A stretch of 64,000 nucleotides of DNA from Paenibacillus nasutitermitis (GTDB taxonomy: Bacteria; Bacillota; Bacilli; Paenibacillales; Paenibacillaceae): assembly GCF_014641075.1 (NCBI RefSeq), contig NZ_BMHP01000005.1, positions 124,001 to 188,000 of the forward strand, given 5' to 3'. The first letter of the stretch is position 1; each line of letters starts with the position of its first letter. The position numbers and the translations under genes are program-made. Of this stretch, positions 8,328 through 17,551 are shown one piece after another. Below the pieces are notes generated by a model. That model was not told the DNA's origin, did not search any database, and saw only the letters and a program-made list of their open reading frames with translations.

Positions 8328-9395
8328 TTATACCGCTTGGTCTTCCTTGATTTGTTTGCTTCTCAGCTGTCCGCAGGCAGCATCGATGTCGGTGCCATGC
8401 TCCAGACGGACGCTTACACTGACGCCCTGTTTCTTGAGCGTATCGTAGAACGCACGGATCGACTCCTGCTCGCTTCTTTGATACTGGCTGTGCTCATCCA
8501 CCGGATTGTAGGGAATTAGATTCACATTGGCAAGCTGACGGTTGGCGCCGATCAGTTCAGCCAGCTGCAGCGCATGCTCCCGCTGGTCGTTGACATCCTT
8601 CAGCAGAATATATTCCAGCGTAATCCGCCGATTCGTCTTGTCCCAGTAGTACTGGATGGCCTGCATCAGCTTCTCGATGGGAATCGCACGGTTTATTTTC
8701 ATAATCTGTGTTCGCAGCCCGTTATTGGGCGCATGCAGGGAGACCGCCAGATTTACCTGCAGGTCGGAATCGGTGAATTCGATGATTTTGTCGGCCAGGC
8801 CGCTGGTTGACACCGTAATATGTCTGGCCCCGATCGCAAGCCCCTTGTGGTCCTTAATGATACGCAGGAAATCGGACAGATTCCGGAAATTATCGAAAGG
8901 CTCGCCGATGCCCATCACCACCACATGACTGACCTTGCCGCCCCTGCCCTCCTGATCCAGGTGAAGCTGTACCTTCATGATCTGCTCGACTATTTCCCCG
9001 CCGGTTAAATCCCGGCTCTTGGGGAGCAGCCCGCTGGCGCAAAAACTGCAGCCGATGTTGCAGCCTACCTGCGTGGTCACGCATACCGATAGCCCGAATT
9101 TATGCGTCATAAGCACCGTTTCAATGAGATTGCCGTCTGCCAGCCGAAACAGAAACTTGATCGTGCCGTCTGCCGACTCCTGTTTCACATGCTCACTTAA
9201 AGTGGATATATCAAAATGCTCCTCGAGCACGGCGATGCATGCGGGGTGGACATCAGTCATGTCGGAGAACGCTGTTACCCGCTTCCTGTATAGCCACTCC
9301 CATACCTGGGCGGCGCGGAACTTCCGGTGTCCATGCTCCCCCAGCCAGACGGTCAGCTGATCCAGAGTCAAGCCATATATGGATTCTTTATTCAT
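8328..9395 (-). CDS. rlmN: RlmN-family radical SAM rRNA methyltransferase
   Basis: This 355-aa enzyme would methylate C2 of A2503 in 23S rRNA (and A37 of some tRNAs) by radical SAM chemistry. The [4Fe-4S] motif CNIGCSFC is present, along with GIGEPFDNF, the SAM-binding ARHITVSTSG block, the conserved loop DVNDQ, and the catalytic C-terminal Cys in IDAACGQLR. It resembles Bacillus RlmN much more than Cfr. It stands alone and not in the usual rsmB-stp-prkC context, so it could be a second copy. Upstream GAGGATAATAA supports the ATG at 9395. Confidence 0.92.
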   Translation of the reverse strand: MNKESIYGLTLDQLTVWLGEHGHRKFRAAQVWEWLYRKRVTAFSDMTDVHPACIAVLEEHFDISTLSEHVKQESADGTIKFLFRLADGNLIETVLMTHKFGLSVCVTTQVGCNIGCSFCASGLLPKSRDLTGGEIVEQIMKVQLHLDQEGRGGKVSHVVVMGIGEPFDNFRNLSDFLRIIKDHKGLAIGARHITVSTSGLADKIIEFTDSDLQVNLAVSLHAPNNGLRTQIMKINRAIPIEKLMQAIQYYWDKTNRRITLEYILLKDVNDQREHALQLAELIGANRQLANVNLIPYNPVDEHSQYQRSEQESIRAFYDTLKKQGVSVSVRLEHGTDIDAACGQLRSKQIKEDQAV

Positions 9396-9534
9396 TTATT
9401 ATCCTCTTTTCAAAAACATTAAAATAATAGAGCCCGGATTTCCCGCCGGTTGTCTCTTATTGTCCCAAATATATTCGGCGAACACAAGGGGAGTTATTGG
9501 GCTGCAAGGGAAGATTAGCACGCGCCCTTCCTTC

Positions 9535-10983
9535 TTACTTCTTCAAGGCTTTATGCACCTTCAAAAGCTTCCCCTTAACACTTGTAGTCTTCATCGTTTC
9601 CAGAACCAGCGGTCCCTTCCCGTTCAAAATATCCACATAGGTTACATTGTCCTGAATTGCAATAATCCCGATGTCTTCAACCGTTACTCCCTCGATCCGG
9701 GCAATCGTACCGACAAAATCGACGGCCCGCAGCTTCTTCTTCTTGCCGCCGTTGAAATAGAGCTTCATAATGTCCACGTTCAGCCGCTCATTCCTGGATT
9801 CTTTGAGCTGGGTCCGGGCCTGAGATTTCGCCTCGAAAGCCGCTTCCCTCAGAGCTACCTGCTCCCTGGACGGAGCTTTCACAACGGGAATGGCAAAACC
9901 GATATAACGTTCGATATCAGTGAGAAATTTGCCTTCATGAGGAGTCGCGAACGTAATCGCTTTGCCCTGCCTTCCCGCCCGGCCGGTTCTTCCCGTACGG
10001 TGCACATAGCTTTCCTTCTCCATCGGCAGATCATAATTAATGACCAGCGTAATATTGTCGATATCGATGCCTCTGGCGGCTACGTCGGTCGCGATCAAAT
10101 AACGGAATTGTCCGCGTTTGAACGCATTCATCACCTCAAAGCGAACCTCCTGCTCGAGGCCTCCGTGGATTTTGTCGCATGAATAACTTTGCCCCGCCAT
10201 TTTCACAAACAGCTGGTCCACCTGTTCCTTTGTCCGGCAGAAAATGATACAGCTGTCGGGATTCTCGACGACCGTGACCGCTTGCAGCAGAGGCCACTTG
10301 CCGGCATCCTTTACCTCAATCAAGGCATGCTGGATATCCTGCGTCGTAACACCCGCTGCCTGAATTTCAATAGGAACGGGATTGTTCATATATTTCAGGG
10401 ACAGGCCCTCTACATCCTTCGGCAGCGTAGCCGAGAACAGCATGGTCACACGCTTCTCCGGCAGCGCCCGGATAATCGCCTCAACCTGCTCGATAAAACC
10501 CATATTCAACATCTCATCCGCTTCATCGATGACCAGACAGGAAATACGTCCAAGCGTAATCGTGCCTCTCTGGATATGGTCCAGAACGCGGCCGGGGGTT
10601 CCGACGATGATATGGGTTCTTTGCTTTAACTCCGCGGTTTGCACGGTGAACGGCTGCTTGCCATAGACGGCCGCTACCTTAATGCGTTTGAACCGCCCGA
10701 TATGGGTCAAATCTTCCTGCACCTGCACCGCAAGCTCCCGGGTAGGGGTAAGGACGAGCGCCTGGGGTTTGTTCTCGTTCCAGTCAACCAGCTCGCAGAG
10801 CGGAATGCCGAATGCTGCCGTCTTCCCGCTCCCCGTCTGCGATTTTACAACCAGGTCCTTTCTCTGAAGCGCCTCAGGCAGAACCTTTTGTTGTACCTCT
10901 GTGGGTATTTCGTAGCCCAGATTATCCAGCGCCTTTTGGAGATCTTCGCTTAATGCATAGTCTTTGAATGTTTGCTCGCTCAT
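9535..10983 (-). CDS. dbpA: DEAD-box RNA helicase, DbpA/YxiN type
   Basis: This 482-aa ATP-dependent RNA helicase carries motifs SQTGSGKTAAFGIP (I), PTRELAVQV (Ia), TPGRVLDHI (Ib), VIDEADEML (II), FSATLP (III) and HRTGRTGRAGRQG (VI). Residues ~405-482 (LRAVDFVGTIARIEGV..., ending LLKVHKALKK) match the DbpA C-terminal RNA-binding domain, which recognises hairpin 92 of 23S rRNA. A role in 50S subunit maturation follows from the family. It is preceded by the divergently regulated ytcD-like gene on the same strand but with its own RBS. Confidence 0.95.
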   Translation of the reverse strand: MSEQTFKDYALSEDLQKALDNLGYEIPTEVQQKVLPEALQRKDLVVKSQTGSGKTAAFGIPLCELVDWNENKPQALVLTPTRELAVQVQEDLTHIGRFKRIKVAAVYGKQPFTVQTAELKQRTHIIVGTPGRVLDHIQRGTITLGRISCLVIDEADEMLNMGFIEQVEAIIRALPEKRVTMLFSATLPKDVEGLSLKYMNNPVPIEIQAAGVTTQDIQHALIEVKDAGKWPLLQAVTVVENPDSCIIFCRTKEQVDQLFVKMAGQSYSCDKIHGGLEQEVRFEVMNAFKRGQFRYLIATDVAARGIDIDNITLVINYDLPMEKESYVHRTGRTGRAGRQGKAITFATPHEGKFLTDIERYIGFAIPVVKAPSREQVALREAAFEAKSQARTQLKESRNERLNVDIMKLYFNGGKKKKLRAVDFVGTIARIEGVTVEDIGIIAIQDNVTYVDILNGKGPLVLETMKTTSVKGKLLKVHKALKK

Positions 10984-11032
10984 GATTAGCCTCTTCTGCT
11001 TTGTATTTGGCGTACCGGCTTGGGCGGCCGGT

Positions 11033-11470
11033 CTATTGGCTTTTGGCTACGGTTTGTTCGGTAACAGCGCGTTCGATGACGTTGCGTTCACCTTCGGCCA
11101 GGCCTTGCGGTTTCCTATTTAGTTCATTGTCTTCCAGAACCGCATATTTGTCTCCGTATTCACGGATAATATGGGTCTCTCCCCATGCGCACAAGGAGTC
11201 CAGTATGGATTTGAGGCTCCACCCGTACGTGCTCAGCTCATACTCCACCTTCGGGGGAACCTGATTATAGATAATCCGGTTCACGATGCCGTCCTGCTCT
11301 AATTCCCGCAGCTGCTGGGTCAGCATTTTCTGCGTGATTCCGGGCATGAGCCGTTTGAGATCGCTTGTTCTTTTTTTGCCATAGGTCAGATGACAAAGAA
11401 TGACACATTTCCACTTTCCCCCGATTACTTCCAGCGTAGCCTCTACCGATATGTTGTATTTCTTTTTCAT
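11033..11470 (-). CDS. ytcD: HxlR-family transcriptional regulator (YtcD-like)
   Basis: This 145-aa winged-helix protein has the HxlR signature: LEVIGGKWKCVILCHL, then LKRLMPGITQKMLTQQLRELEQDGIVNR, and a wing VPPKVEYELSTYGWSL. It is divergent from a DHA1-type MFS transporter followed by an aldo-keto reductase, the order I recall for ytcD, ytbD and ytbE in Bacillus subtilis. Two palindromic GTACnnnnnnGTAC sites lie in the 157-base divergent region, the likely targets. Symbols are by synteny and recall, not alignment. The inducer is unknown; HxlR proteins often sense aldehydes, quinones or redox stress. Confidence 0.87.
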   Translation of the reverse strand: MKKKYNISVEATLEVIGGKWKCVILCHLTYGKKRTSDLKRLMPGITQKMLTQQLRELEQDGIVNRIIYNQVPPKVEYELSTYGWSLKSILDSLCAWGETHIIREYGDKYAVLEDNELNRKPQGLAEGERNVIERAVTEQTVAKSQ

Positions 11471-11521
11471 CGCGGATGCCCCTCTCCAGATAGCAAAATC
11501 GAACCCTTATTCGTTATTAGG

Positions 11522-11554
11522 GTACTTTTTGGTACCTACCGTACTATAAAGTAC
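11522..11554. promoter_or_regulatory. Tandem operators in the ytcD-ytbD divergent promoter region
   Basis: GTACTTTTTGGTAC (11522-11535) and GTACTATAAAGTAC (11541-11554) are two GTAC-N6-GTAC inverted repeats, 19 bp centre to centre and therefore on nearly the same helix face. Binding by the divergent HxlR protein is inferred. Confidence 0.65.
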
Positions 11555-11627
11555 GTACTGTTCTTTTTTAACCCGATAAATCATAATAACATTTGCCGGA
11601 CGGTAATACTATACGGGAGAGAAGACA

Positions 11628-12839
11628 ATGTCCTATAACAATAAAAGAAGTACACTCGCGCTGCTTGCATTAGCCGTAAGCGCCTTTGCGATTGGAACCA
11701 CAGAATTCATCAGCGTGGGACTGCTTCCGCTAATTGCGGAGGACCTCCATATCTCACTTACCACTTCAGGCTTGACCGTGACTTTATATGCGCTTGGCGT
11801 AATGTTCGGAGCGCCGATCCTGACATCGCTCACCTCGAGATTCTCACGCAAATCGCTGCTGATCGGGATCATGATTGTATTTATCGCCGGCAATGCACTC
11901 GCAGCCTCCGCCGGCGGAATAACTGTGCTGCTGGTTGCGCGCATCGTCTCCGCTTTCGCTCATGGACTGTTCATGTCGATCGGGGCTACGATAGCTGCCG
12001 ATCTTGTGCCCGAGAACCGCAGAGCGAGCGCCATATCGATCATGTTCTCGGGTCTGACGATCGCCACGGTGACCGGCGTGCCCCTCGGGACCTTCATCGG
12101 CCAGCAGTTGGGCTGGCGGGTAGCTTTTGTTGCGATTGTGGCTGTCGGCATCCTTGCTTTCATCGCCAACCTGATCCTGGTACCAGGCGATCTGCGCAAG
12201 GGTACCGCAAGCACCATTCGCGACCAGGTGAAAATCATTACGAACGGCCGCCTGCTGCTTGCTTTTGCCATTACGGCGCTGGGATACGGAGGCACCTTTG
12301 TTGTCTTCACTTATTTATCCCCGCTACTTGCCGATATAGCCGGATTTAAGGAAAAAACGGTGGCGGCCATTCTTCTTCTATATGGTATTGCCATTGCGAT
12401 AGGCAATGTGATCGGAGGCCGGCTCTCAAACCGCAAGCCCGTCTCGGCCTTGTTCTATATGTTTGCGGTCCAGTCGGTCGTGCTGCTGATCTTGACGTTT
12501 ACCGCTCCGTTCAAAGTCGCAGGGCTGATCACGGTCTTCTTCCTCGGTTTATTTGCTTTCATGAACGTACCGGGTCTTCAGGTATATGTCGTCATGCTGG
12601 CGGAGCGGTATGTGCCACAAGCCAAAGATATCGCTTCTGCCGTGAATATTGCGGCATTTAATGCGGGAATTGCGATTGGCGCCTATCTGGGCGGAATTGT
12701 CGCGGACACGATCGGCCTGATCCATACCACATGGGTTGGAGCGGTTATGGTTTTCTTCGCCGTCCTCTTGACGGGCTGGAGCCGCAGGCTGGAGCAACTT
12801 GACGATAGACAGCCGGAAAAGATGCGTTTGTCCGCTTGA
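11628..12839 (+). CDS. ytbD: MFS efflux transporter (DHA1 family, YtbD-like)
   Basis: This 403-aa, 12-span major facilitator begins with the AraJ/YtbD-type sequence ALAVSAFAIGTTEFISVGLLP in span 1. The motif-A region between spans 2 and 3 is SLTSRFSRKSLLIG, and the antiporter motif C (span 5) is seen as GVPLGTFIGQQLGWR. Family members export drugs or small metabolites in exchange for protons. It is divergent from the HxlR gene and 37 bases upstream of the reductase start, so they likely form an operon under the same regulator. RBS GGGAGAG precedes the ATG. Confidence 0.9.
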   Translation: MSYNNKRSTLALLALAVSAFAIGTTEFISVGLLPLIAEDLHISLTTSGLTVTLYALGVMFGAPILTSLTSRFSRKSLLIGIMIVFIAGNALAASAGGITVLLVARIVSAFAHGLFMSIGATIAADLVPENRRASAISIMFSGLTIATVTGVPLGTFIGQQLGWRVAFVAIVAVGILAFIANLILVPGDLRKGTASTIRDQVKIITNGRLLLAFAITALGYGGTFVVFTYLSPLLADIAGFKEKTVAAILLLYGIAIAIGNVIGGRLSNRKPVSALFYMFAVQSVVLLILTFTAPFKVAGLITVFFLGLFAFMNVPGLQVYVVMLAERYVPQAKDIASAVNIAAFNAGIAIGAYLGGIVADTIGLIHTTWVGAVMVFFAVLLTGWSRRLEQLDDRQPEKMRLSA

Positions 12840-12876
12840 ATTTTGCATGAAACAAAACAACAGGAGGTTTTTTCAC

Positions 12877-13719
12877 ATGATGAAATCACTACAAAGCACT
12901 ACGACCTTGCACAATGGCATTCAAATGCCCTGGTTCGGTCTGGGCGTATTTAAAGTCGAAGAAGGCGCCGAGCTGGTGAATGCGGTCCGGACTGCCATTG
13001 TAAACGGCTATCGCAGTATCGATACAGCGGCCATTTACGGCAATGAGCAAGGCGTCGGACAAGGCATTCGGGAAGGCCTCGCAGAGACGGGACTCACCCG
13101 GGAGGACATCTTCGTGACCTCCAAAGTGTGGAACGCCGATCACGGCTACGATGCAGCACGCGCGGCCTATGAAACCAGTCTGAACAAGTTGGGCCTCGAT
13201 TATCTGGACCTGTACCTGATCCATTGGCCGGTAAAAGGGAAATACAAAGAAACATGGCGCGCATTGGAATCCCTTTATCGGGAGGGGAGAGTCAAAGCAA
13301 TCGGGGTGAGCAATTTTCAGATCCATCATCTGGATGATCTGATGGGTGATGCACAGGTCAAACCGATGGTCAACCAGGTCGAGCTGCATCCTTATCTGAT
13401 CCAGGAAGATCTGCTGGCATACAGCAAGCGGCAGGGGATTCAACTCGAGGCGTGGTCGCCGCTCATGCAGGGGCAGCTGCTCGATCATCCGCTCCTCCAG
13501 GAAATTGCCGGTAAGCACGAAAAGTCGGTCGCCCAGATTATCCTGCGCTGGGACTTGCAGCGGGGAATTGTAACGATCCCGAAATCGACCAAAGAACATC
13601 GGATCAGCGGGAATGCGGATGTGTTTGATTTTGAACTGACGGACAGTGAAATGGCCCGGATCAGCGGGTTGAACCAGAACCGCCGGGTGGGTCCGAATCC
13701 CGACAATTTCGACTTTTAA
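12877..13719 (+). CDS. ytbE: Aldo-keto reductase (YtbE-like)
   Basis: This 280-aa NADPH-dependent reductase of the AKR5-like group reduces aldehydes or ketones. Catalytic residues visible in order are Asp in SIDTAAIYGNE (with Tyr), Lys in VTSKVWN, and His in LIHWPV; the cofactor-binding loop is IPKSTKEHRI. The ATG at 12877 has CAGGAGG 9 bases upstream; an adjacent in-frame ATG at 12880 is also possible, and the longer frame from 12799 overlaps ytbD without an RBS. Together with the MFS pump and HxlR regulator it suggests an electrophile or aldehyde stress module. Confidence 0.93.
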   Translation: MMKSLQSTTTLHNGIQMPWFGLGVFKVEEGAELVNAVRTAIVNGYRSIDTAAIYGNEQGVGQGIREGLAETGLTREDIFVTSKVWNADHGYDAARAAYETSLNKLGLDYLDLYLIHWPVKGKYKETWRALESLYREGRVKAIGVSNFQIHHLDDLMGDAQVKPMVNQVELHPYLIQEDLLAYSKRQGIQLEAWSPLMQGQLLDHPLLQEIAGKHEKSVAQIILRWDLQRGIVTIPKSTKEHRISGNADVFDFELTDSEMARISGLNQNRRVGPNPDNFDF

Positions 13720-13723
13720 CCTG

Positions 13724-13760
13724 AAGCAGCGCCGCTCCCTTGAAGGAAGCGGCGCTGCTT
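13724..13760. terminator. Bidirectional terminator between ytbE and greA
   Basis: A perfect 13-bp stem, AAGCAGCGCCGCT (13724-13736) with its complement at 13748-13760, lies between the convergent ytbE and greA genes. T-runs on either side are poor. Confidence 0.7.
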
Positions 13761-13777
13761 GTCTGTATGATGAAGGA

Positions 13778-14257
13778 TTATGTCGATTTGATTTCAAGCA
13801 ATTCGTATTTAATCTCTCCCATAGGCGCGTTCACACTGATGATGCTGCCGACGGATTTCCCCATTAGCGCTTTGCCGAGGGGGCTTTCGTAGGAGATTTT
13901 ATTCTCGGAGGCATCGGCCTCGCTGGAGCCGACCAGCATGTATTCCAATTTTTCTGAATACTCGATGTCATTCAAGACCGCGATCAATCCTACCTGCACG
14001 GTGGAGAGATCCATGCTGTCATCCGCGATACGCGCTTTGTTCAACATTTTCTCCAGGATCATAATTCTTGTTTCCATGAACGACTGGTCGTTCTTGGCGG
14101 AATGGTATTCGCTGTTTTCCTTCAGATCGCCGTAGCTGATCGCGAGCTTGATACGGGCAGCCAGTTCCTTACGCTTGACCGTCTTAAGCTCATCCAGCTC
14201 AGACTCAAGTTTGGCGAAGCCCTCTTTGGTTAATATGATTTCTTCTTCCTTGGACAT
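13778..14257 (-). CDS. greA: Transcription elongation factor GreA
   Basis: This 159-aa factor rescues backtracked RNA polymerase by stimulating transcript cleavage. The N-terminal coiled coil (~5-75) carries the acidic tip region with ISYGDLKENSEYHSAK, the GreA hallmark. The C-terminal FKBP-like domain contains SYESPLGKALMGKSVGSIISV. I chose ATG 14257 (MSKEEE) because GGGAG lies 9 bases upstream; a TTG five codons earlier lacks an RBS. It may be a second Gre paralogue, since the genus often has more than one. Confidence 0.93.
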   Translation of the reverse strand: MSKEEEIILTKEGFAKLESELDELKTVKRKELAARIKLAISYGDLKENSEYHSAKNDQSFMETRIMILEKMLNKARIADDSMDLSTVQVGLIAVLNDIEYSEKLEYMLVGSSEADASENKISYESPLGKALMGKSVGSIISVNAPMGEIKYELLEIKST

Positions 14258-14415
14258 TCCCACAGCTCCCAATTCCTTAACAGCTCTATTTTGTTACACT
14301 TTATTCATTCTAACCGATTTGCGGGAATTTAGCGAAGGCAAGCGGGGGTTTCTTGTTCCAACTTTTGTACGATAATAAGCCAGATAAAAGGTTGCGTCCT
14401 CTATAGAGACACAAA

Positions 14416-14442
14416 GAAAGCCGTGCGTCACGCACGGCTTTC
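14416..14442 (-). terminator. Terminator of the arabinofuranosidase operon
   Basis: GAAAGCCGTGCG (14416-14427) pairs perfectly with 14431-14442 around a 3-base loop, then TTTGTGTC on the minus strand. It lies 33 bases past the GH51 stop. Confidence 0.8.
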
Positions 14443-14474
14443 ATCGGGTTAAAGGACTTCCCTGACCCGCTATA

Positions 14475-16010
14475 CTATTGATCGATTGACTCGAATCGAA
14501 TCAGCGTCACGCTATGTGCGGGAACGCGCAGTCCGGCTTCGACAGGCACGAACTCGCGGACATCGGGAACGACCCGTTCAGGTGCTTCCTCTGTATTGGC
14601 CGCATGAATGTTCTCATGATGAAGCGTCCAAACGGCAGCGGAGCTTGCGAACCCTTCCGGAATTCCCAGCGCGATCTCGAAGCTCTCATCCAAATGACGG
14701 TTCACCAGAGCCACGCGAAGGCTGCCGTCGTCCCCGACCGCTCCAACCGCGTCGATGTACGAAGACGCGACAGGCTGATGCTTATCCGCCTGCTCTTTGC
14801 CGTAGTTCGGGTGGCTCACTTGCGGCACGGGCGTCAGTCGCGATGGAGACTGAACTTCGATTTGCACGCTTTGCCCGACCATCCATTCCCGATACTTCTT
14901 AAACAGGTGAAACAGCGGCGTCTTGATGACAGCATCCTCCGTCACGTTCATGACGCCGTTCCCGTTCACCAGAAACACGTAGTTCGCCATTCCCACGTGC
15001 GGGCTCAGCCGAATCATCGCATGGAAGATGCCCGCAGCGAAGATTGCATCCTGAAGATTGCGTGGACTGTTGCGGTTGAGCGTGTAGCCTTCCCCGCTCG
15101 ACGGGTCAGCCTCGTAATGCCGGATATTCCATTCGTCCAGGGAAATGCGAATCGGATGCCCAAGCTTATCCTTCATCCGGCTCAGCGTCGTCTCGATCGT
15201 GCTCAGCATTTTACGCAATTGGCTCTCGAAGTAAACGGGCGTATACACAATCGGGTAATACTCTTCGTTACTTTGCCGGTCAACCGAGCAGCCGTAAATG
15301 TGGATCGTGAGGTAGCGAAGATACTTCCCGGCCGCTTCGATGACTTTCCGATCCCACTCGGAATCGTTGCCTTCGTAGGAACCGACGCCCAGTAGCTCCA
15401 ACTGTTCATCATATTTCTTGGCAAATTGTGCCCAGTTTGCCAGTCTGGCCGCGTATTCGTCCGCCCCAAGCTGGCCGGCCTCCCAGTGGCCCCAAGTCTC
15501 GTTGCCGATGCCCCATAGCTTGACGCCATAAGGCTCCTCGCGTCCGTTCTCTTTTCTCCACCGGGCGTCTGCCGTTTCCTTCCCGTTGCAGTAGTCGATC
15601 CAGCGCAAAGCGTCGACCAGCGTTCCCGTACCAAGGTTTACATTGACGTATGGGTCCGCGCCGACCTGCTCGCACCAATTCAGGAACTCATCCGTTCCGA
15701 ACTGGTTCGACTCCAGTCCCCCCCAGTGCCAGTTCGGGCGAACCGGCCGCTGCTCGCTCGGGCCGACGCCATCCTTCCAATCGTAAAGGTCAACGTAACA
15801 CCCTCCAGGCCAGCGTATGACCGGAACGCCGAGCTCCCGGGCCGCCTCGATGACATCCTGCCGCAAACCCCGGGCGTCTGACTTGGGCGAGTCTGCGTTC
15901 CATACGGACGGGTACATGCAATTGCCGAGATGCTCGAAATATTGACCGTAAATGTAAGGGCTGATCTCGCCTGACCGTTCCTCTTTCTTCACCAATATGC
16001 TGGCTTTCAT
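14475..16010 (-). CDS. abfA: GH51 alpha-L-arabinofuranosidase
   Basis: This 511-aa enzyme releases terminal L-arabinose from arabinan or arabinoxylan oligosaccharides. It has no signal peptide, so it acts in the cytoplasm on imported oligomers. GH51 landmarks are YGQYFEHLGNCMYPS at the start, VIRWPGGCYVDLYDW, acid/base Glu171 in GIGNETWGHWE and nucleophile Glu293 in SLDEWN, followed by a C-terminal beta domain ending HSVTLIRFE. It is the last gene of the five-gene sugar operon, 13 bases after the FAD oxidoreductase gene, with RBS GGGAGGG. Confidence 0.95.
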   Translation of the reverse strand: MKASILVKKEERSGEISPYIYGQYFEHLGNCMYPSVWNADSPKSDARGLRQDVIEAARELGVPVIRWPGGCYVDLYDWKDGVGPSEQRPVRPNWHWGGLESNQFGTDEFLNWCEQVGADPYVNVNLGTGTLVDALRWIDYCNGKETADARWRKENGREEPYGVKLWGIGNETWGHWEAGQLGADEYAARLANWAQFAKKYDEQLELLGVGSYEGNDSEWDRKVIEAAGKYLRYLTIHIYGCSVDRQSNEEYYPIVYTPVYFESQLRKMLSTIETTLSRMKDKLGHPIRISLDEWNIRHYEADPSSGEGYTLNRNSPRNLQDAIFAAGIFHAMIRLSPHVGMANYVFLVNGNGVMNVTEDAVIKTPLFHLFKKYREWMVGQSVQIEVQSPSRLTPVPQVSHPNYGKEQADKHQPVASSYIDAVGAVGDDGSLRVALVNRHLDESFEIALGIPEGFASSAAVWTLHHENIHAANTEEAPERVVPDVREFVPVEAGLRVPAHSVTLIRFESIDQ

Positions 16011-16023
16011 GCGGCTTCCCTCC

Positions 16024-17517
16024 CTAGCTCCCGTTTTTTCCGAACGGATTGTGATGGCTGGCGGTGCTTCCTGATCCGTCGCCCTTCGTCAGGCGCAGGC
16101 CGCCGTCGATCCGCTCCTCCACGCCCTCGGCCTGGAGCAGGTATTGACCTTGCTCGATCAGCAGCCTTCGTATGTCCGCTGGCGGAACCTCCCGCATGCC
16201 TATCTCTCTGCTAACCGCCAGAGCCGCCGCCGTTCCGGCTCCTTGACCGATGCCCATCGCCGTCGCCATGACACGGACCGATCCGAACGCATTATGCGTA
16301 GCCGAGATGCAGCGCCCAGCCACAAGCAAATTGTCGATGCCTTGCGGAAGCAAGCTGCGATACGGAATTTCGTAGACCGCTTTGCCCGATCCGGTGAACA
16401 CCTGCTGCTCGCCTTCCGGCGGGTGAATATCGATGGCGAATGTTCCGCACGCGATGCCGTCCTCGAACGCCCGGCTGCTGAGCACATCCTCCTCCGTCAT
16501 CGTATAATCGCCGACGATATGCCGCGTCTCCCGAACGCCGACCTGAACACCCGTATCGAGTACGTAAGCGTCCTCGAACCCGCCGATGTTCCGTTTCATG
16601 AATTCGGTAACCGCCCAAGCCTGTTGCCTTGTTTCGATCTCGGCACGCGTCAGGTCAAAGACGTTCGTGCCGTCGATGCCTTGCAGGCGTGTGCAATTCA
16701 CAGCGAATTGCCCGTCGCGCGGAAGCTCGTACATCAAGATCCGCGGCGCGGCATCCTTCGGATATTCCCCCCGCTCGACCGCCGCTTGAATGATTTCCTT
16801 CATCCCGAGGAAAGCCAGCGCGCTCTGCGCGTCGATCTCTTCGTCGCCCGGCGAGTCCTTAAGCAGATCCCGGTTTTCTTTCATCCAGGCCTTCAACCGT
16901 CCTATGTCGACGCCAGCCACCCGGTAAAACAGCGTCACCGGCTGCATGGCCCCGTCCGTTTCCCGCCCCTTTACAAACGGAGCGCCGATTCTCGCGGCGA
17001 CGTCGGCATCTGCCGAGCAGTCGATCACCGTTTTTGCCCGGATCGCCTGCCGGCCGGATTTACTTTCGACGATGACGCTGACAATTCGTCCGTTCTCGGC
17101 GTACGCTTCGGCGAATGTTGTATGGAGCATCAATTCGACGCCGGCTTCCTTGAGAAGTTCGAACAGGACAAGCTTCATGCCTTCCGGATCGAACGGGGAC
17201 ATCGAGGCGTTGTCGAACGTCAAGTCCGTAACGTGACCCGGGGAAGCCGTCTTCTTCACCAAAAGTTCAACCAGCTCGCCTGCCACGCCCCGGATGACTT
17301 GATTGCCGTTCACGTCGTGGAACGTGAACATCGGATTGACCATTGCGACCGTCAGATTGCCGCCGACAAATCCGTACCGCTCAAGAAGCAGCACTTTTGC
17401 GCCGTTGCGGGCTGCTGCCACCGCGGCGCCGATTCCCGCGGGTCCTCCCCCCACGACGAGTACGTCCGGTTCCGCCACGACGGGGATTCGCCGGGCCGAT
17501 TCTTCGATAACGTTCAT
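16024..17517 (-). CDS. FAD-dependent oxidoreductase, FAD_oxidored (PF12831-like)
   Basis: This 497-aa flavoprotein starts with a Rossmann dinucleotide motif, VVGGGPAGIGAAVAAARNGA, then LLLERYGFVGGNL, the hallmark of the FAD_oxidored family. Mid-protein VIDCSADADVAARIGAPFVKG and late LVAGRCISATHNAFGSVRVM are the other FAD-contact blocks. These enzymes are frequent in polysaccharide-utilisation loci of this genus but their reactions are mostly unknown. Its position between the binding protein and GH51 genes implies it acts on the imported sugar or a modified derivative. It is cytoplasmic, with no signal peptide. Confidence 0.85.
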   Translation of the reverse strand: MNVIEESARRIPVVAEPDVLVVGGGPAGIGAAVAAARNGAKVLLLERYGFVGGNLTVAMVNPMFTFHDVNGNQVIRGVAGELVELLVKKTASPGHVTDLTFDNASMSPFDPEGMKLVLFELLKEAGVELMLHTTFAEAYAENGRIVSVIVESKSGRQAIRAKTVIDCSADADVAARIGAPFVKGRETDGAMQPVTLFYRVAGVDIGRLKAWMKENRDLLKDSPGDEEIDAQSALAFLGMKEIIQAAVERGEYPKDAAPRILMYELPRDGQFAVNCTRLQGIDGTNVFDLTRAEIETRQQAWAVTEFMKRNIGGFEDAYVLDTGVQVGVRETRHIVGDYTMTEEDVLSSRAFEDGIACGTFAIDIHPPEGEQQVFTGSGKAVYEIPYRSLLPQGIDNLLVAGRCISATHNAFGSVRVMATAMGIGQGAGTAAALAVSREIGMREVPPADIRRLLIEQGQYLLQAEGVEERIDGGLRLTKGDGSGSTASHHNPFGKNGS

Positions 17518-17551
17518 TTACTCTCCACTCCTTCCGAGGGAAACACATTCT

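Noticed and set aside
8328..9395. Cfr-type antibiotic-resistance methyltransferase
   Set aside because: Sequence blocks (GIGEPFDNF, ARHITVSTSG, IDAACGQLR) follow RlmN and not Cfr.
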